Part shown: positions 46,308 to 55,259 of the stretch, piece by piece
Position numbering within the stretch: position 1 is the first letter of the stretch
Layout of the letters: every line of letters starts with the position of its first letter
Assembly (NCBI GenBank): GCA_948956705.1
Contig: CARCZS010000011.1
Span: 11,743 to 75,742 of the forward strand
DNA length: 64,000 nucleotides
Direction: 5' to 3'
Origin: an uncultured Phocaeicola sp.
Lineage (GTDB): Bacteria > Bacteroidota > Bacteroidia > Bacteroidales > Bacteroidaceae
The notes under the pieces: model-generated
What the model was told of the DNA's origin: nothing
The model's database searches: none
The model's input: only the letters and a program-made list of their open reading frames with translations
Position numbers and translations under genes: made by a program

Positions 46308-46328
46308 CTTTATTTCTTCATTAGTCTC

Positions 46329-47351
46329 TTATCGCATCAAGAATGAGAAACGGTCTACATTCTTCAGCGCAATGCCTGTACCTTTGGCAACACTCAGCAA
46401 AGGATCTTCGGCTATATGGAACGGAATATTAATCTTGTCGGTAAGACGTTTGTCCAAGCCACGTAATAAAGCACCGCCCCCTGCCAAATAAATACCATTC
46501 AACACGATATCGGCATACAGTTCTGGAGGAGTCTGCTCCAATGCGCTCAGGATGGCTGTTTCAATCTTGGCAATGCTCTTTTCCAAACAATGTGCCACCT
46601 CCTGATAATTGACAGGCACTTCCATAGGAAGGGCAGTAATACGGTTAGGACCACGGACAATATAATCTTCGGGAGCATCATCGCCTAAATCAGTCAATGC
46701 CGCACCTACATGGATTTTGATACGTTCCGCCATACGTTCACTCACCTTTACATTATGCTGACGGCTCATATATTCCTGAATATCGGCAGTCAGATCATCA
46801 CCAGCAATACGAATAGAGTTGTTCGACACGATGCCGCCCAATGAAATAACAGCAATTTCGGTAGAACCTCCACCTATATCGACAATCATATTTCCTTCGG
46901 GTGCTTCCACATCGATACCAATACCGATAGCAGCAGCCATAGGTTCAAAAATCAAATAGACATCACGTCCGCCAGCATGCTCCGCACTATCGCGAACGGC
47001 ACGGAGTTCGACTTCCGTACTTCCCGAAGGCACACCGATAACCATACGTAATGAAGGAGAGAAGAAACGATTGCCCATGTTTACCTTCTTAATCAAACCG
47101 CGCATCATTTGTTCGCAAGCGTTAAAGTCGGCAATCACACCATCACGCAAAGGACGTACTGTGCGAATATTCGGGTTCTCTTTCTCATACATCATTTTAG
47201 CCCGTTCGCCTACGGCAATCATCTTGTCAGTGCGACGGTCGAGTGCAACGACCGAAGGTTCGTCCACTACAATCTTTCCATTATTCAATATGATGGTATT
47301 GGCAGTGCCAAGGTCCATCGCAATCTCTTGTGTAAAGGAGAATAATCCCAT
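46329..47351 (-). CDS. mreB: Actin-like rod shape protein MreB
   Basis: A 340-residue actin homologue: phosphate-1 DLGTANT, phosphate-2 VDIGGGSTEIAVISL, adenosine site LAGGGALLRGLD. It forms filaments under the inner membrane that guide side-wall synthesis. It is first of the five-gene rod-shape operon. Confidence 0.96.
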   Translation of the reverse strand: MGLFSFTQEIAMDLGTANTIILNNGKIVVDEPSVVALDRRTDKMIAVGERAKMMYEKENPNIRTVRPLRDGVIADFNACEQMMRGLIKKVNMGNRFFSPSLRMVIGVPSGSTEVELRAVRDSAEHAGGRDVYLIFEPMAAAIGIGIDVEAPEGNMIVDIGGGSTEIAVISLGGIVSNNSIRIAGDDLTADIQEYMSRQHNVKVSERMAERIKIHVGAALTDLGDDAPEDYIVRGPNRITALPMEVPVNYQEVAHCLEKSIAKIETAILSALEQTPPELYADIVLNGIYLAGGGALLRGLDKRLTDKINIPFHIAEDPLLSVAKGTGIALKNVDRFSFLMR

Positions 47352-47378
47352 AATTTTTATTTAGTTGACAGGTACAAT

Positions 47379-47431
47379 GGGAGGATGTGTCAAAGCCGGA
47401 ATCAGTTATCTTCCTTTTGACACACCCTCTC
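47379..47431. repeat. Inverted repeat (GTGTCAAA type) between purH and mreB
   Basis: GAGGATGTGTCAAA (47381-47394) pairs with TTTGACACACCCTC (47416-47429), 13 of 14 matching. The same TGTGTCAAAA end occurs in the MITE-like element at 52634-52791. It may serve as the purH terminator. Confidence 0.6.
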
Positions 47432-47442
47432 AAACTATTATA

Positions 47443-48966
47443 TTAGTGTTTAAAATGACGGATTCCGGTAGTGACCATGGCTACTCCATGTTCATTGCAA
47501 TACTGGAACGTCAATTCGTCTTTTACAGAGCCTCCCGGCTGGATAACAGCTTTCACACCTTCCTTGTCGGCGATTTCCACACAATCGGGGAAGGGGAAGA
47601 AAGCATCACTTGCCATTACTGCGCCATGCAGGTCAAATTCAAATGATTTGGCTTTTTCGATAGCTTGCTTCAGGGCATCCACACGTGAAGTCTGTCCAAC
47701 ACCGCTTGCCAGCAATTGTTTGTTTTTAGCCAAAACAATAGCATTGCTCTTACTGTTCTTCACTATCTTGTTGGCAAACAGCATATCTTCCACTTCGGCA
47801 GCCGTCGGAGCTTTCTCGCTTACCTGTTTCAAATCGGCAGCAGTTTCCACATCCAAGTCTCTCTCCTGAACCAACACACCGTTCAACAAAGAACGGAACT
47901 GTTTCTTAGGTAACTTAGCTTCCTTGCGTACCAAGATAATGCGATTTTTCTTCTGTCCCAGAATTTCCAATGCATCCACATCATAATCGGGAGCTATGAT
48001 AACCTCAAAGAAAAGCTTGTTGATTTCTTCCGCCGTTTCCTTGTCAATCACTGCATTGGTAACCAATACACCACCGAAAGCTGAAACCGGATCGCCAGCC
48101 AAAGCATCCTTCCATGCTTCGAGAACGGTAGGACGTGAAGCCAGACCGCAGGCATTGTTATGTTTCAGAATAGCAAAAGTAATTTCATCGAATTCATCAA
48201 TCAAATCAACGGCGGCATTAATATCCAGCAAGTTGTTGTAAGAGATTTCCTTTCCGTGAATTTGGTCAAACATAGCGTCCAAATTACCATAGAAATAACC
48301 TTTTTGATGCGGATTTTCACCATAACGAAGCTGCTTTTGATCTTCCACCGCACAACGGAAAGCAGAGCCTTCGCCACCGTCAAAGTAATTGAAGATAGCC
48401 GAATCATAATGAGATGAAACGGCAAACGCTTCCTTGGCAAACCAACGACGTTCTTCTTTTGAAGTAGTAGCGCCATGTTCCAGCAACATATCGCGGAACG
48501 GTTTGTATTGTGCCTGGCTAGCAATAATTACCACATCATTAAAGTTCTTTGCAGCAGCACGTATCAATGAGATACCGCCTATATCTATTTTCTCGATAAT
48601 AGCCTGTTCCTCGGCACCGCTGGCAACAGTTGCCTCAAACGGATACAAATCAACGATAACCAAGTCTATTTCGGGAATTTCATATTTCTCAATCTGTTGC
48701 ATATCCTGTTCCAGACCGCGACGGCACAGAATTCCTCCGAAAACTTTCGGATGCAGTGTCTTTACACGTCCGCCCAGAATAGAGGGATAAGTAGTCAGGT
48801 CTTCTACCGCTTTGCACGGGAAGCCCAGTGATTCAATAAACTGTCGTGTTCCGCCTGTTGAGAGGAACTCTACTCCTTCTTCGTGTAGTTTGGTAATAAT
48901 CTCGTCCAAACCTTCCTTGTGATAAACCGATACCAATGCGGTTTTTATTCTCTTAGCCTCTGACAT
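47443..48966 (-). CDS. purH: Bifunctional AICAR transformylase / IMP cyclohydrolase
   Basis: A 507-residue PurH from the ATG at 48966. The IMP cyclohydrolase domain is at about 1-200 (ALVSVYHKEGL...STGGTRQFIE, TLHPKVFGGIL). The transformylase domain follows with LRYGENPHQKGYFYG, ILKHNNACGLA, and the C-terminal end QPGGSVKDEL. It catalyses the last two steps of IMP synthesis. Confidence 0.96.
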   Translation of the reverse strand: MSEAKRIKTALVSVYHKEGLDEIITKLHEEGVEFLSTGGTRQFIESLGFPCKAVEDLTTYPSILGGRVKTLHPKVFGGILCRRGLEQDMQQIEKYEIPEIDLVIVDLYPFEATVASGAEEQAIIEKIDIGGISLIRAAAKNFNDVVIIASQAQYKPFRDMLLEHGATTSKEERRWFAKEAFAVSSHYDSAIFNYFDGGEGSAFRCAVEDQKQLRYGENPHQKGYFYGNLDAMFDQIHGKEISYNNLLDINAAVDLIDEFDEITFAILKHNNACGLASRPTVLEAWKDALAGDPVSAFGGVLVTNAVIDKETAEEINKLFFEVIIAPDYDVDALEILGQKKNRIILVRKEAKLPKKQFRSLLNGVLVQERDLDVETAADLKQVSEKAPTAAEVEDMLFANKIVKNSKSNAIVLAKNKQLLASGVGQTSRVDALKQAIEKAKSFEFDLHGAVMASDAFFPFPDCVEIADKEGVKAVIQPGGSVKDELTFQYCNEHGVAMVTTGIRHFKH

Positions 48967-48992
48967 TTTTAATAGATTAAGTATTTGGGCTA

Positions 48993-49000
48993 CAAAGGTA
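48993..49000 (-). promoter_or_regulatory. -7 promoter element of purH
   Basis: On the minus strand TACCTTTG lies 27 bases before the ATG at 48966. No clear TTG at the expected -33 distance. Confidence 0.55.
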
Positions 49001-49126
49001 TGAATTTTCAGTTTATATCTTCCACACAAAAAGGTGAAATATTATTTATCGACTCATATTTGTCCTAAAACTCGGATTGTAATACAAATGTAACATGTAT
49101 GACATTCCATCATAACATGGCTCCCC

Positions 49127-49134
49127 TACTTTTG
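49127..49134 (+). promoter_or_regulatory. -7 promoter element of the phosphate transporter gene
   Basis: TACTTTTG, 31 bases before the ATG at 49165. A TTC about 20 bases upstream replaces the usual TTG. Confidence 0.55.
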
Positions 49135-49164
49135 CGCCCATTAAAAATAGAGTGAACAAAATTT

Positions 49165-51417
49165 ATGGAAACAATGTTTTTGGGAATCGTCGTATTCCTC
49201 TTTCTGCTGGCCATATTCGATTTGGTAGTAGGCGTCAGCAACGACGCAGTGAACTTCATGAACTCCGCAATCGGTGCCAAAGCCGCATCATTCAAGACCA
49301 TCATCGTCATCGCCGCCCTCGGTATCTTTATTGGTGCTACGCTGAGCAATGGAATGATGGACATCGCGCGCCACGGCATCTTCCGCCCGGAGCAATTCTA
49401 CTTTCAGGAACTGATGTGCATCTTCCTGGCCGTCATGGTGACGGATGTCGTCCTGCTGGACATTTTCAATTCTTTAGGAATGCCTACCTCCACTACCGTA
49501 TCCATGGTATTCGAATTGTTGGGAGGTACTTTCGTCTTGGCCCTCATCAAGATAGCGGGAGACGAAACCGGCATGTTAGGCTTTGCCGACCTGCTGAATA
49601 CGGAAAAAGCATTGTCCGTCATTTTGGGTATTTTCCTCTCGGTAGCCGTAGCCTTCTTCTTCGGCACATTGGTGCAATACCTCTCACGCCTTCTCTTTAC
49701 TTTTAATTATACCAAGAAACTGAAATACACCATCGGTCTGTTTGGCGGTGTTGCCGTAACAGCCATTATCTATTTCATGCTGATAAAAGGACTGAAAGAC
49801 TCTTCCTTTATGACCCCCGACAACAAACACTGGATTCAAGACAACACTCTGATGCTGGTAAGTTGCAGCTTTGTGTTCTTCACCGTTCTGATGCAAGTGC
49901 TGCACTGGTGTAAAATCAATGTGTTCAAGGTAGTCGTTATGCTGGGTACTTTTGCCCTTGCCATGGCCTTTGCCGGCAATGACCTGGTCAACTTCATTGG
50001 TGTGCCTTTGGCAGGTTTCTCTGCTTATACCGACTTTATGGCCAATGGCAACGGCAATCCGATGGGGTATCTGATGGATTCGCTGAATGGCCCCGCCACT
50101 ACTCCATTCTTATTCTTGTTTCTGGCCGGTGCCATCATGGTGTACGCACTGATTACCTCGAAGAAAGCACAAAATGTAGTAAAAACATCAGTAGACCTTT
50201 CGCGTCAGGACGAAGGCGACGAAATGTTCGGTTCATCAGCCGTAGCACGTAGCATTGTCCGCTCCACCATGACTGCTTCGGAAAATATTGCCAAGATATT
50301 GCCCGACAACTTGAAACGCTGGGCCGACAACCGTTTTAGTAAGGATGTGATGATTATGGAGAACGGTGCGGCATTCGACTTGATACGTGCCTCTGTCAAT
50401 TTGGTATTAGCCGGTCTGCTCATCGCGGTGGGAACTTCTTTAAAACTTCCCCTTTCCACCACTTACGTTACCTTTATGGTTGCCATGGGTAGCTCATTGG
50501 CCGACCGCGCATGGAGCCGTGACAGTGCTGTTTATCGCATCACCGGCGTTCTTTCCGTTATCGGCGGATGGTTCATCACTGCCGGAGCTGCCTTCACCAT
50601 CTGTTTTGTAGTTACACTCATTATGTATTATGGTGGCACATTTGCTATGCTGGCTTTGATTGCACTCGCCATATTCCTGTTAGTACGCAGTAATATCAAC
50701 TATAGCAAGAAACAGAAAGATAAAGGCAAAGACGATATATTCGCACGCCTCATTGCCAGCAAAGACAAAGAGGAACGTTGGACACTGCTCCGTCAGCACG
50801 TCAACAATACACTAGTGACCGAAATGGCATTTACCAACGAAACTTACCGTCAAATAACCGACGGATTCATCAATGAGAATCTGAAAGCGCTGCGTAAAGC
50901 CGTAAGTAATACCGACAGCCAGAAAAAAATGCTGAAAAAAATACGCCGCAAGGAAATCTTGGGTTTGCGCCGCATTGACAACTTTACCGCTATCGAGAAG
51001 AACACGTGGTTCCATTTGGGTAGTAATAGCTGTGAACAGATGCTCTACTGTCTGAAACGTATCTGCGACCCATGCAAGGAGCACGTAGACAACAAGTTCA
51101 CTCCGCTGTCAGAACGCGCCACCAACGAGTTTATCCCCATCTGCAACGAAATGACCGCCCTGATGACCCGCGCCACAGAAGTGCTAGCCAATAAGGACTA
51201 TACCCAAACCGATGCCCTGCTACGCGAAGGTTCTCTGCTGAAAAGTAAGATTTCTACCCTGCGCAAAGAGCAAATGGACCGCATACAGGAACGCGACGTA
51301 AATGTAAAAGCCTCTATGGTATACCTCAATGTGCTACAAGAATCACAGGAATTGGTATCCTGCTGGCGTCATTTGCTACGTGCAGACCGTATGTTCCAGA
51401 CCGATTTGAAGAAATAA
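49165..51417 (+). CDS. PiT-family phosphate transporter with a PhoU-like C-terminus
   Basis: A 750-residue protein. Residues 1-520 are a PiT transporter: paired PHO4 signatures VVGVSNDAVNFMNSAIGAKAA and FAGNDLVNFIGVPLAGF, with GMPTSTTVSMVFELLG and LPLSTTYVTFMVAMGS as the matching repeats, and about twelve helices. Residues about 540-750 are soluble and helical, resembling PhoU-type domains (LRQHVNNTLVTEMAFTNETYR, STLRKEQMDRIQE). It imports inorganic phosphate with a cation. The fused tail may gate transport. Confidence 0.9.
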   Translation: METMFLGIVVFLFLLAIFDLVVGVSNDAVNFMNSAIGAKAASFKTIIVIAALGIFIGATLSNGMMDIARHGIFRPEQFYFQELMCIFLAVMVTDVVLLDIFNSLGMPTSTTVSMVFELLGGTFVLALIKIAGDETGMLGFADLLNTEKALSVILGIFLSVAVAFFFGTLVQYLSRLLFTFNYTKKLKYTIGLFGGVAVTAIIYFMLIKGLKDSSFMTPDNKHWIQDNTLMLVSCSFVFFTVLMQVLHWCKINVFKVVVMLGTFALAMAFAGNDLVNFIGVPLAGFSAYTDFMANGNGNPMGYLMDSLNGPATTPFLFLFLAGAIMVYALITSKKAQNVVKTSVDLSRQDEGDEMFGSSAVARSIVRSTMTASENIAKILPDNLKRWADNRFSKDVMIMENGAAFDLIRASVNLVLAGLLIAVGTSLKLPLSTTYVTFMVAMGSSLADRAWSRDSAVYRITGVLSVIGGWFITAGAAFTICFVVTLIMYYGGTFAMLALIALAIFLLVRSNINYSKKQKDKGKDDIFARLIASKDKEERWTLLRQHVNNTLVTEMAFTNETYRQITDGFINENLKALRKAVSNTDSQKKMLKKIRRKEILGLRRIDNFTAIEKNTWFHLGSNSCEQMLYCLKRICDPCKEHVDNKFTPLSERATNEFIPICNEMTALMTRATEVLANKDYTQTDALLREGSLLKSKISTLRKEQMDRIQERDVNVKASMVYLNVLQESQELVSCWRHLLRADRMFQTDLKK

Positions 51418-51451
51418 TACGCCTATTCCTATAATAAATAATAAAATAGTG

Positions 51452-51493
51452 ATAGCTTCTTTTCCTTATTTAAGGAGAAGAAGCTATCTTTGT
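51452..51493 (+). terminator. Terminator hairpin overlapping the next promoter
   Basis: GATAGCTTCTTTTCC (51452-51466) pairs with GGAGAAGAAGCTATC (51475-51489) with one G-U pair. The right arm ends in TATCTTTG (51486-51493), a -7 element for the kinase-like gene at 51539. Confidence 0.7.
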
Positions 51494-51538
51494 CTCATCA
51501 TAACCCTTGATTATTCATAATTATTACAATAACAATCT

Positions 51539-52621
51539 ATGGAAAACCTCAATCAGATTATCAAGCAATTCCCCGAAGTGGGCGAAGTAAAAGAAGTAAA
51601 AGCACTGACATCAGGGCTTATCAACCAGACTTATTTAGTAAAAACTGTCGATCCTCAAGAAGCTGACTACGTATTACAGCGTATCAACCATCAGATATTT
51701 ACAGACATCGACATGTTGCAGCACAACATCGAAGTGGTGACAGGCCACATCCGTAAAAAACTGGAAGCACAGGGCGAAACAGACATCGACCGCAAAGTGC
51801 TCCGTTTCCTTCCGGCTACCGATGGAAAAACATTTTATTATGACGGCGAAGGTTACTGGCGCGTATCAGTGTTCATTCCCCGTTCGCAGACGCTGGAAGC
51901 CGTAACTCCCGACTCTTCTTATTTGGCAGGTTTGAAATTCGGTGAATTCCAAGCAATGTTAGCCGACGTGCCCGAACAGTTAGGTGAAATTATTCCTGAT
52001 TTCCACAACATGGAGTTCCGCATGAAACAATTGCGCGAAGCTGTTGCCGCCAATGCAGCAGGCAGACTGAGCGAAGTGCAGGACATCGTTGATGCCATTG
52101 AAAAAGATGCAAATGAAATGTGTAGTGCTGAACAGTTGTTCCGCGAAGGCAAACTTCCGAAACGCATCTGCCACTGTGATACCAAAGTCAGCAACATGTT
52201 ATTTGATGAAAACGGTAAAGTGCTTTGCGTTATCGACCTCGATACTGTAATGCCCAGCTTTATCTTCTCTGATTTCGGCGACTTCCTGCGTTCAGCAGCC
52301 AATACAGGCAAGGAAGATGAAAAGGATTTAAACAATGTCCGTTTTAATATGGAAATTTTCAAGGCATTTGCCAAAGGATACATCGAATCAGCCCGTTCAT
52401 TCCTGACTCCGGTTGAAGTTGAGATGTTGCCTTATGCAGCTACTTTGTTCCCATATATGCAGGCTGTACGTTTCTTGGCCGACTATATCAACGGTGATAC
52501 GTATTACCAAACCAAGTATGAAGGTCACAATTTGGTACGCACAAAAGCCCAATATAAATTATATTTGGAAGCAAAAGCTGCCGTGCCCGAAATGAAGGCT
52601 TATATTGCAGGTCTGCTGTAA
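51539..52621 (+). CDS. Phosphotransferase family protein, N-acetylhexosamine kinase-like
   Basis: A 360-residue APH-fold kinase. The catalytic motif CHCDTKVSNMLFDE is HxDxxxxN-like and is followed by the metal motif CVIDLDTVMPS. The N-terminal lobe has GLINQTYLV. The layout matches the family of N-acetylhexosamine 1-kinase (NahK) and related sugar kinases, which would fit host-glycan use, but other phosphate acceptors remain possible. It is a single gene with its own promoter. Confidence 0.75.
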   Translation: MENLNQIIKQFPEVGEVKEVKALTSGLINQTYLVKTVDPQEADYVLQRINHQIFTDIDMLQHNIEVVTGHIRKKLEAQGETDIDRKVLRFLPATDGKTFYYDGEGYWRVSVFIPRSQTLEAVTPDSSYLAGLKFGEFQAMLADVPEQLGEIIPDFHNMEFRMKQLREAVAANAAGRLSEVQDIVDAIEKDANEMCSAEQLFREGKLPKRICHCDTKVSNMLFDENGKVLCVIDLDTVMPSFIFSDFGDFLRSAANTGKEDEKDLNNVRFNMEIFKAFAKGYIESARSFLTPVEVEMLPYAATLFPYMQAVRFLADYINGDTYYQTKYEGHNLVRTKAQYKLYLEAKAAVPEMKAYIAGLL

Positions 52622-52633
52622 TAGATATTTTTT

Positions 52634-52791
52634 CATGGAAATGTGTCAAAACACGGATAATACTGTCGTTTAGCTTGTAGGGGCGAGGTTCGCTCGCCCG
52701 AAAACTGTTTGCTTTGTGTATTCGGGCAGGCAAACCCTGCCCCTACAGCTGACAATTGGATAGGCCGGTTTAGTTTTGACACACTCCCATG
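52634..52791. repeat. MITE-like element with nested hairpins
   Basis: Terminal inverted repeats CATGGAAATGTGTCAAAAC (52634-52652) and GTTTTGACACACTCCCATG (52773-52791) match at 17 of 19. Inside, a second inverted pair begins TGTAGGGGC and ends GCCCCTACA (about 52676-52748). Each inner arm holds its own hairpin: GGGCGAG/CTCGCCC and GGGCAGG/CCTGCCC. No ORF. It fills the gap between the kinase-like gene and the peptidase gene. Confidence 0.75.
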
Positions 52792-52802
52792 TATAATCTT
52801 CA

Positions 52803-55247
52803 CTAGCGTTTGGGAATATCCACAAACTTCTCACTCTTTCCTTTCAGATGTTCAGAGAAATAATCCACCAGTCTCCAATAGAAATATTCATTCATATCAC
52901 CGAAGCCGTGGCGTTGTTGCGGTAAAATCAGCATATCAAAGCGTTTACCGGCACGTATTAGTGCGTCGACTACCCGGAGCGTATTTCCCGGATGCACATT
53001 GTTATCAATGTCACCGTGAATCAGCAGTAAATTGCCTTTCAGCTGTTTAGCAATCTGAGGATTGGTCGATATCTTATAAACAAAGGTAGTATCTCCCTTT
53101 TCGCTTACCACTTCCTTTACTCCGTGATGTGTTTCGCTCCACCAACGATTATAAATATTATTATCATGGTTTCCGGCACATGAAACGGCAACCTTAAAGA
53201 AGTCCGGATATTGGCACATGGCAGCCGTACTCATAAATCCGCCTCCTGAATGTCCATGAATACCCACCTTATCTATATCTATATAATTATAACGCATTGC
53301 CAACTGCTCGATAGCATATTTGTGGTCGGCCAAGGGGTAATCGCGCATATTGCCATATCCATAGTTATGATACCACTTGGAACGGCTTGGATGTCCGCCA
53401 CGCTGCCCTACCGAAATGACAATAAAACCGGCTTGTGCCAATCGGTCTGTACGCGGAGTCATGCGGGTAAACGGATAAACCGTACCTTCGACCTGCGGAC
53501 CCGGATAAACATAGTCTACAATAGGATATACCTTTGTAGAATCGAAATTAAACGGTTTATACATCACACCATAAAGGTCAGTCACCCCATCGGCTGCTTT
53601 CACCTTAAAAGGTTCCGGAAACTTGTAACCGGCAGCAAAGAGTTGCGAGAAATCACTTTCCTGAATCGTTATCACCTTGTTGCCGTTTGTATCCAGCAGG
53701 TCGGCACAAGGCACTGTGTTGACACGTGAAAAGTTGTCCACCACAAAACGCGCCTCATCATCCACTTCCACACGATGGAAATAATCTCCCTTCGACAGTT
53801 GTTTCAGTCCGCTACCATCCAAATTCACCCGATACAAGTGTTCATAATATGGATTTTCTTTCGGATTCATACCATTAGCCGTGAAATAAACGACACGCGC
53901 TTTATCGTCTACTTTCAATATTTCTTCCACATGCCAAGGCCCCTTCGTGATGCGGTTTTTCAAATTACCTTTGTCATCATATAAATAAAGATGCGCCCAA
54001 CCGTCGCGCTCACTCCACTGAATCAGTTCCTTTCCATTGTTCAAAAGATGCAAAGGACGCGTTTCCTGATAGGTATTCATGCGTTCTTCAATAACAGGAA
54101 CAATAGAATCCTGTCCTACAGTATAAGAACAAATATCTACCCGATGCAAGTCACGGCTTTTACGTGAAAGATAGAAACGGTTATTATCACCCAACCAAAT
54201 CAAAGGCTGGTCTTCCATGTCACGCTGTTTCTGCAACCACGGACTGTAAGAGAGTCCCAAAGTCTGGTCTTTATAAGCACTCACCTTTATTTCCTTCCGG
54301 CTGTTGTCACTCATATCAAACAAATACAAATGATCTATCGGAGCTTCTTTTTCACCGGGCATCTGATATTTATAGGTTTCCAGCGTAGGACGCGGTTGTG
54401 CCATAGAGTTAATCACCCACAACTCTTTTACGGCCCGATCGTCGGAAACAGTCGTTGCAAAATGACGGGAGTCGGGCGACCACACCCCATACACCCTGCG
54501 ACGCTTGCCATTACACAGCGTATCAGTGTTGAGCATGCTATAAGGAATACCGTAGCCAAAATCTTCCATACCGTCTTTAGTCAGTTGAATTTCGACAATA
54601 GTACTGTCCTTTTCATCCTTCTTTGCCTTCTCATAATCTTCACGGCTCATGCGATAAAGATTCAGGTCTTTGGCATAAACCACCGTCTTTCCGTCAGGAG
54701 AGATTGACCCCCATCTGATTTTCTTGGGTTCTTTTTCTTTATCTTTCAGATGAGTGAGCTTACGGGTAGGATAATCATAAGAAAAATAAAAGACTTCTTT
54801 TTCAGTCTTACCTTTTTTGTCTTTTTTCTCCTTATCCTCTTTGGGTTTGGCATCCTGGGAAGACACTACCTCAAAAGTAAAAGTACGGCCGTCTTCTTGA
54901 GCTTTCAAGTTCTTAATGGGAAGATGGCGCGCTTCAAAAGGGTCCTTTACTATTTCGGTCAGTTGCGAGGCCATTTCATCACGGTCGAAAAGCTGCTTCT
55001 TACTGCGTGCCGAAGGGTCTACCACATACCAAAAAGTACCTTCACTTGTTTTATACTGAAACCAGAAGCTGTTTCCTTTCTGAAACCAATGCGGGTCTAC
55101 TACGGTAGAGAACAGCATGGTATTCAGTTTCTCCTGAGTAAATTTCTCCGCCTGTAAGTACTCGGGCAAACGTTCCTGTGCCTGCACTATGGGCGTGGTT
55201 GTACATAATCCACCTACCAACAAGGTGAACAATAGCATTTTCTTCAT
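52803..55247 (-). CDS. S9 family peptidase, DPP-IV-like
   Basis: An 814-residue secreted serine peptidase: signal peptide (KKMLLFTLLVGGLCTTTPIVQA), beta-propeller domain (about 80-530), alpha/beta-hydrolase domain with GHSGGG (nucleophile S667), HGDIDNNVHP (acid, about 746-748) and QRHGF (His about 780). A charged lysine-rich stretch (PKEDKEKKDKKGKTEKE) lies near residue 135. It probably releases dipeptides, often Xaa-Pro, from peptides in the periplasm or on the surface. Confidence 0.9.
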   Translation of the reverse strand: MKKMLLFTLLVGGLCTTTPIVQAQERLPEYLQAEKFTQEKLNTMLFSTVVDPHWFQKGNSFWFQYKTSEGTFWYVVDPSARSKKQLFDRDEMASQLTEIVKDPFEARHLPIKNLKAQEDGRTFTFEVVSSQDAKPKEDKEKKDKKGKTEKEVFYFSYDYPTRKLTHLKDKEKEPKKIRWGSISPDGKTVVYAKDLNLYRMSREDYEKAKKDEKDSTIVEIQLTKDGMEDFGYGIPYSMLNTDTLCNGKRRRVYGVWSPDSRHFATTVSDDRAVKELWVINSMAQPRPTLETYKYQMPGEKEAPIDHLYLFDMSDNSRKEIKVSAYKDQTLGLSYSPWLQKQRDMEDQPLIWLGDNNRFYLSRKSRDLHRVDICSYTVGQDSIVPVIEERMNTYQETRPLHLLNNGKELIQWSERDGWAHLYLYDDKGNLKNRITKGPWHVEEILKVDDKARVVYFTANGMNPKENPYYEHLYRVNLDGSGLKQLSKGDYFHRVEVDDEARFVVDNFSRVNTVPCADLLDTNGNKVITIQESDFSQLFAAGYKFPEPFKVKAADGVTDLYGVMYKPFNFDSTKVYPIVDYVYPGPQVEGTVYPFTRMTPRTDRLAQAGFIVISVGQRGGHPSRSKWYHNYGYGNMRDYPLADHKYAIEQLAMRYNYIDIDKVGIHGHSGGGFMSTAAMCQYPDFFKVAVSCAGNHDNNIYNRWWSETHHGVKEVVSEKGDTTFVYKISTNPQIAKQLKGNLLLIHGDIDNNVHPGNTLRVVDALIRAGKRFDMLILPQQRHGFGDMNEYFYWRLVDYFSEHLKGKSEKFVDIPKR

Positions 55248-55259
55248 AATATTTATTTG

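Noticed and set aside
52676..52748. Short repeated arms as a CRISPR array
   Set aside because: Only one inverted pair is present, with no regular spacers and no cas genes.
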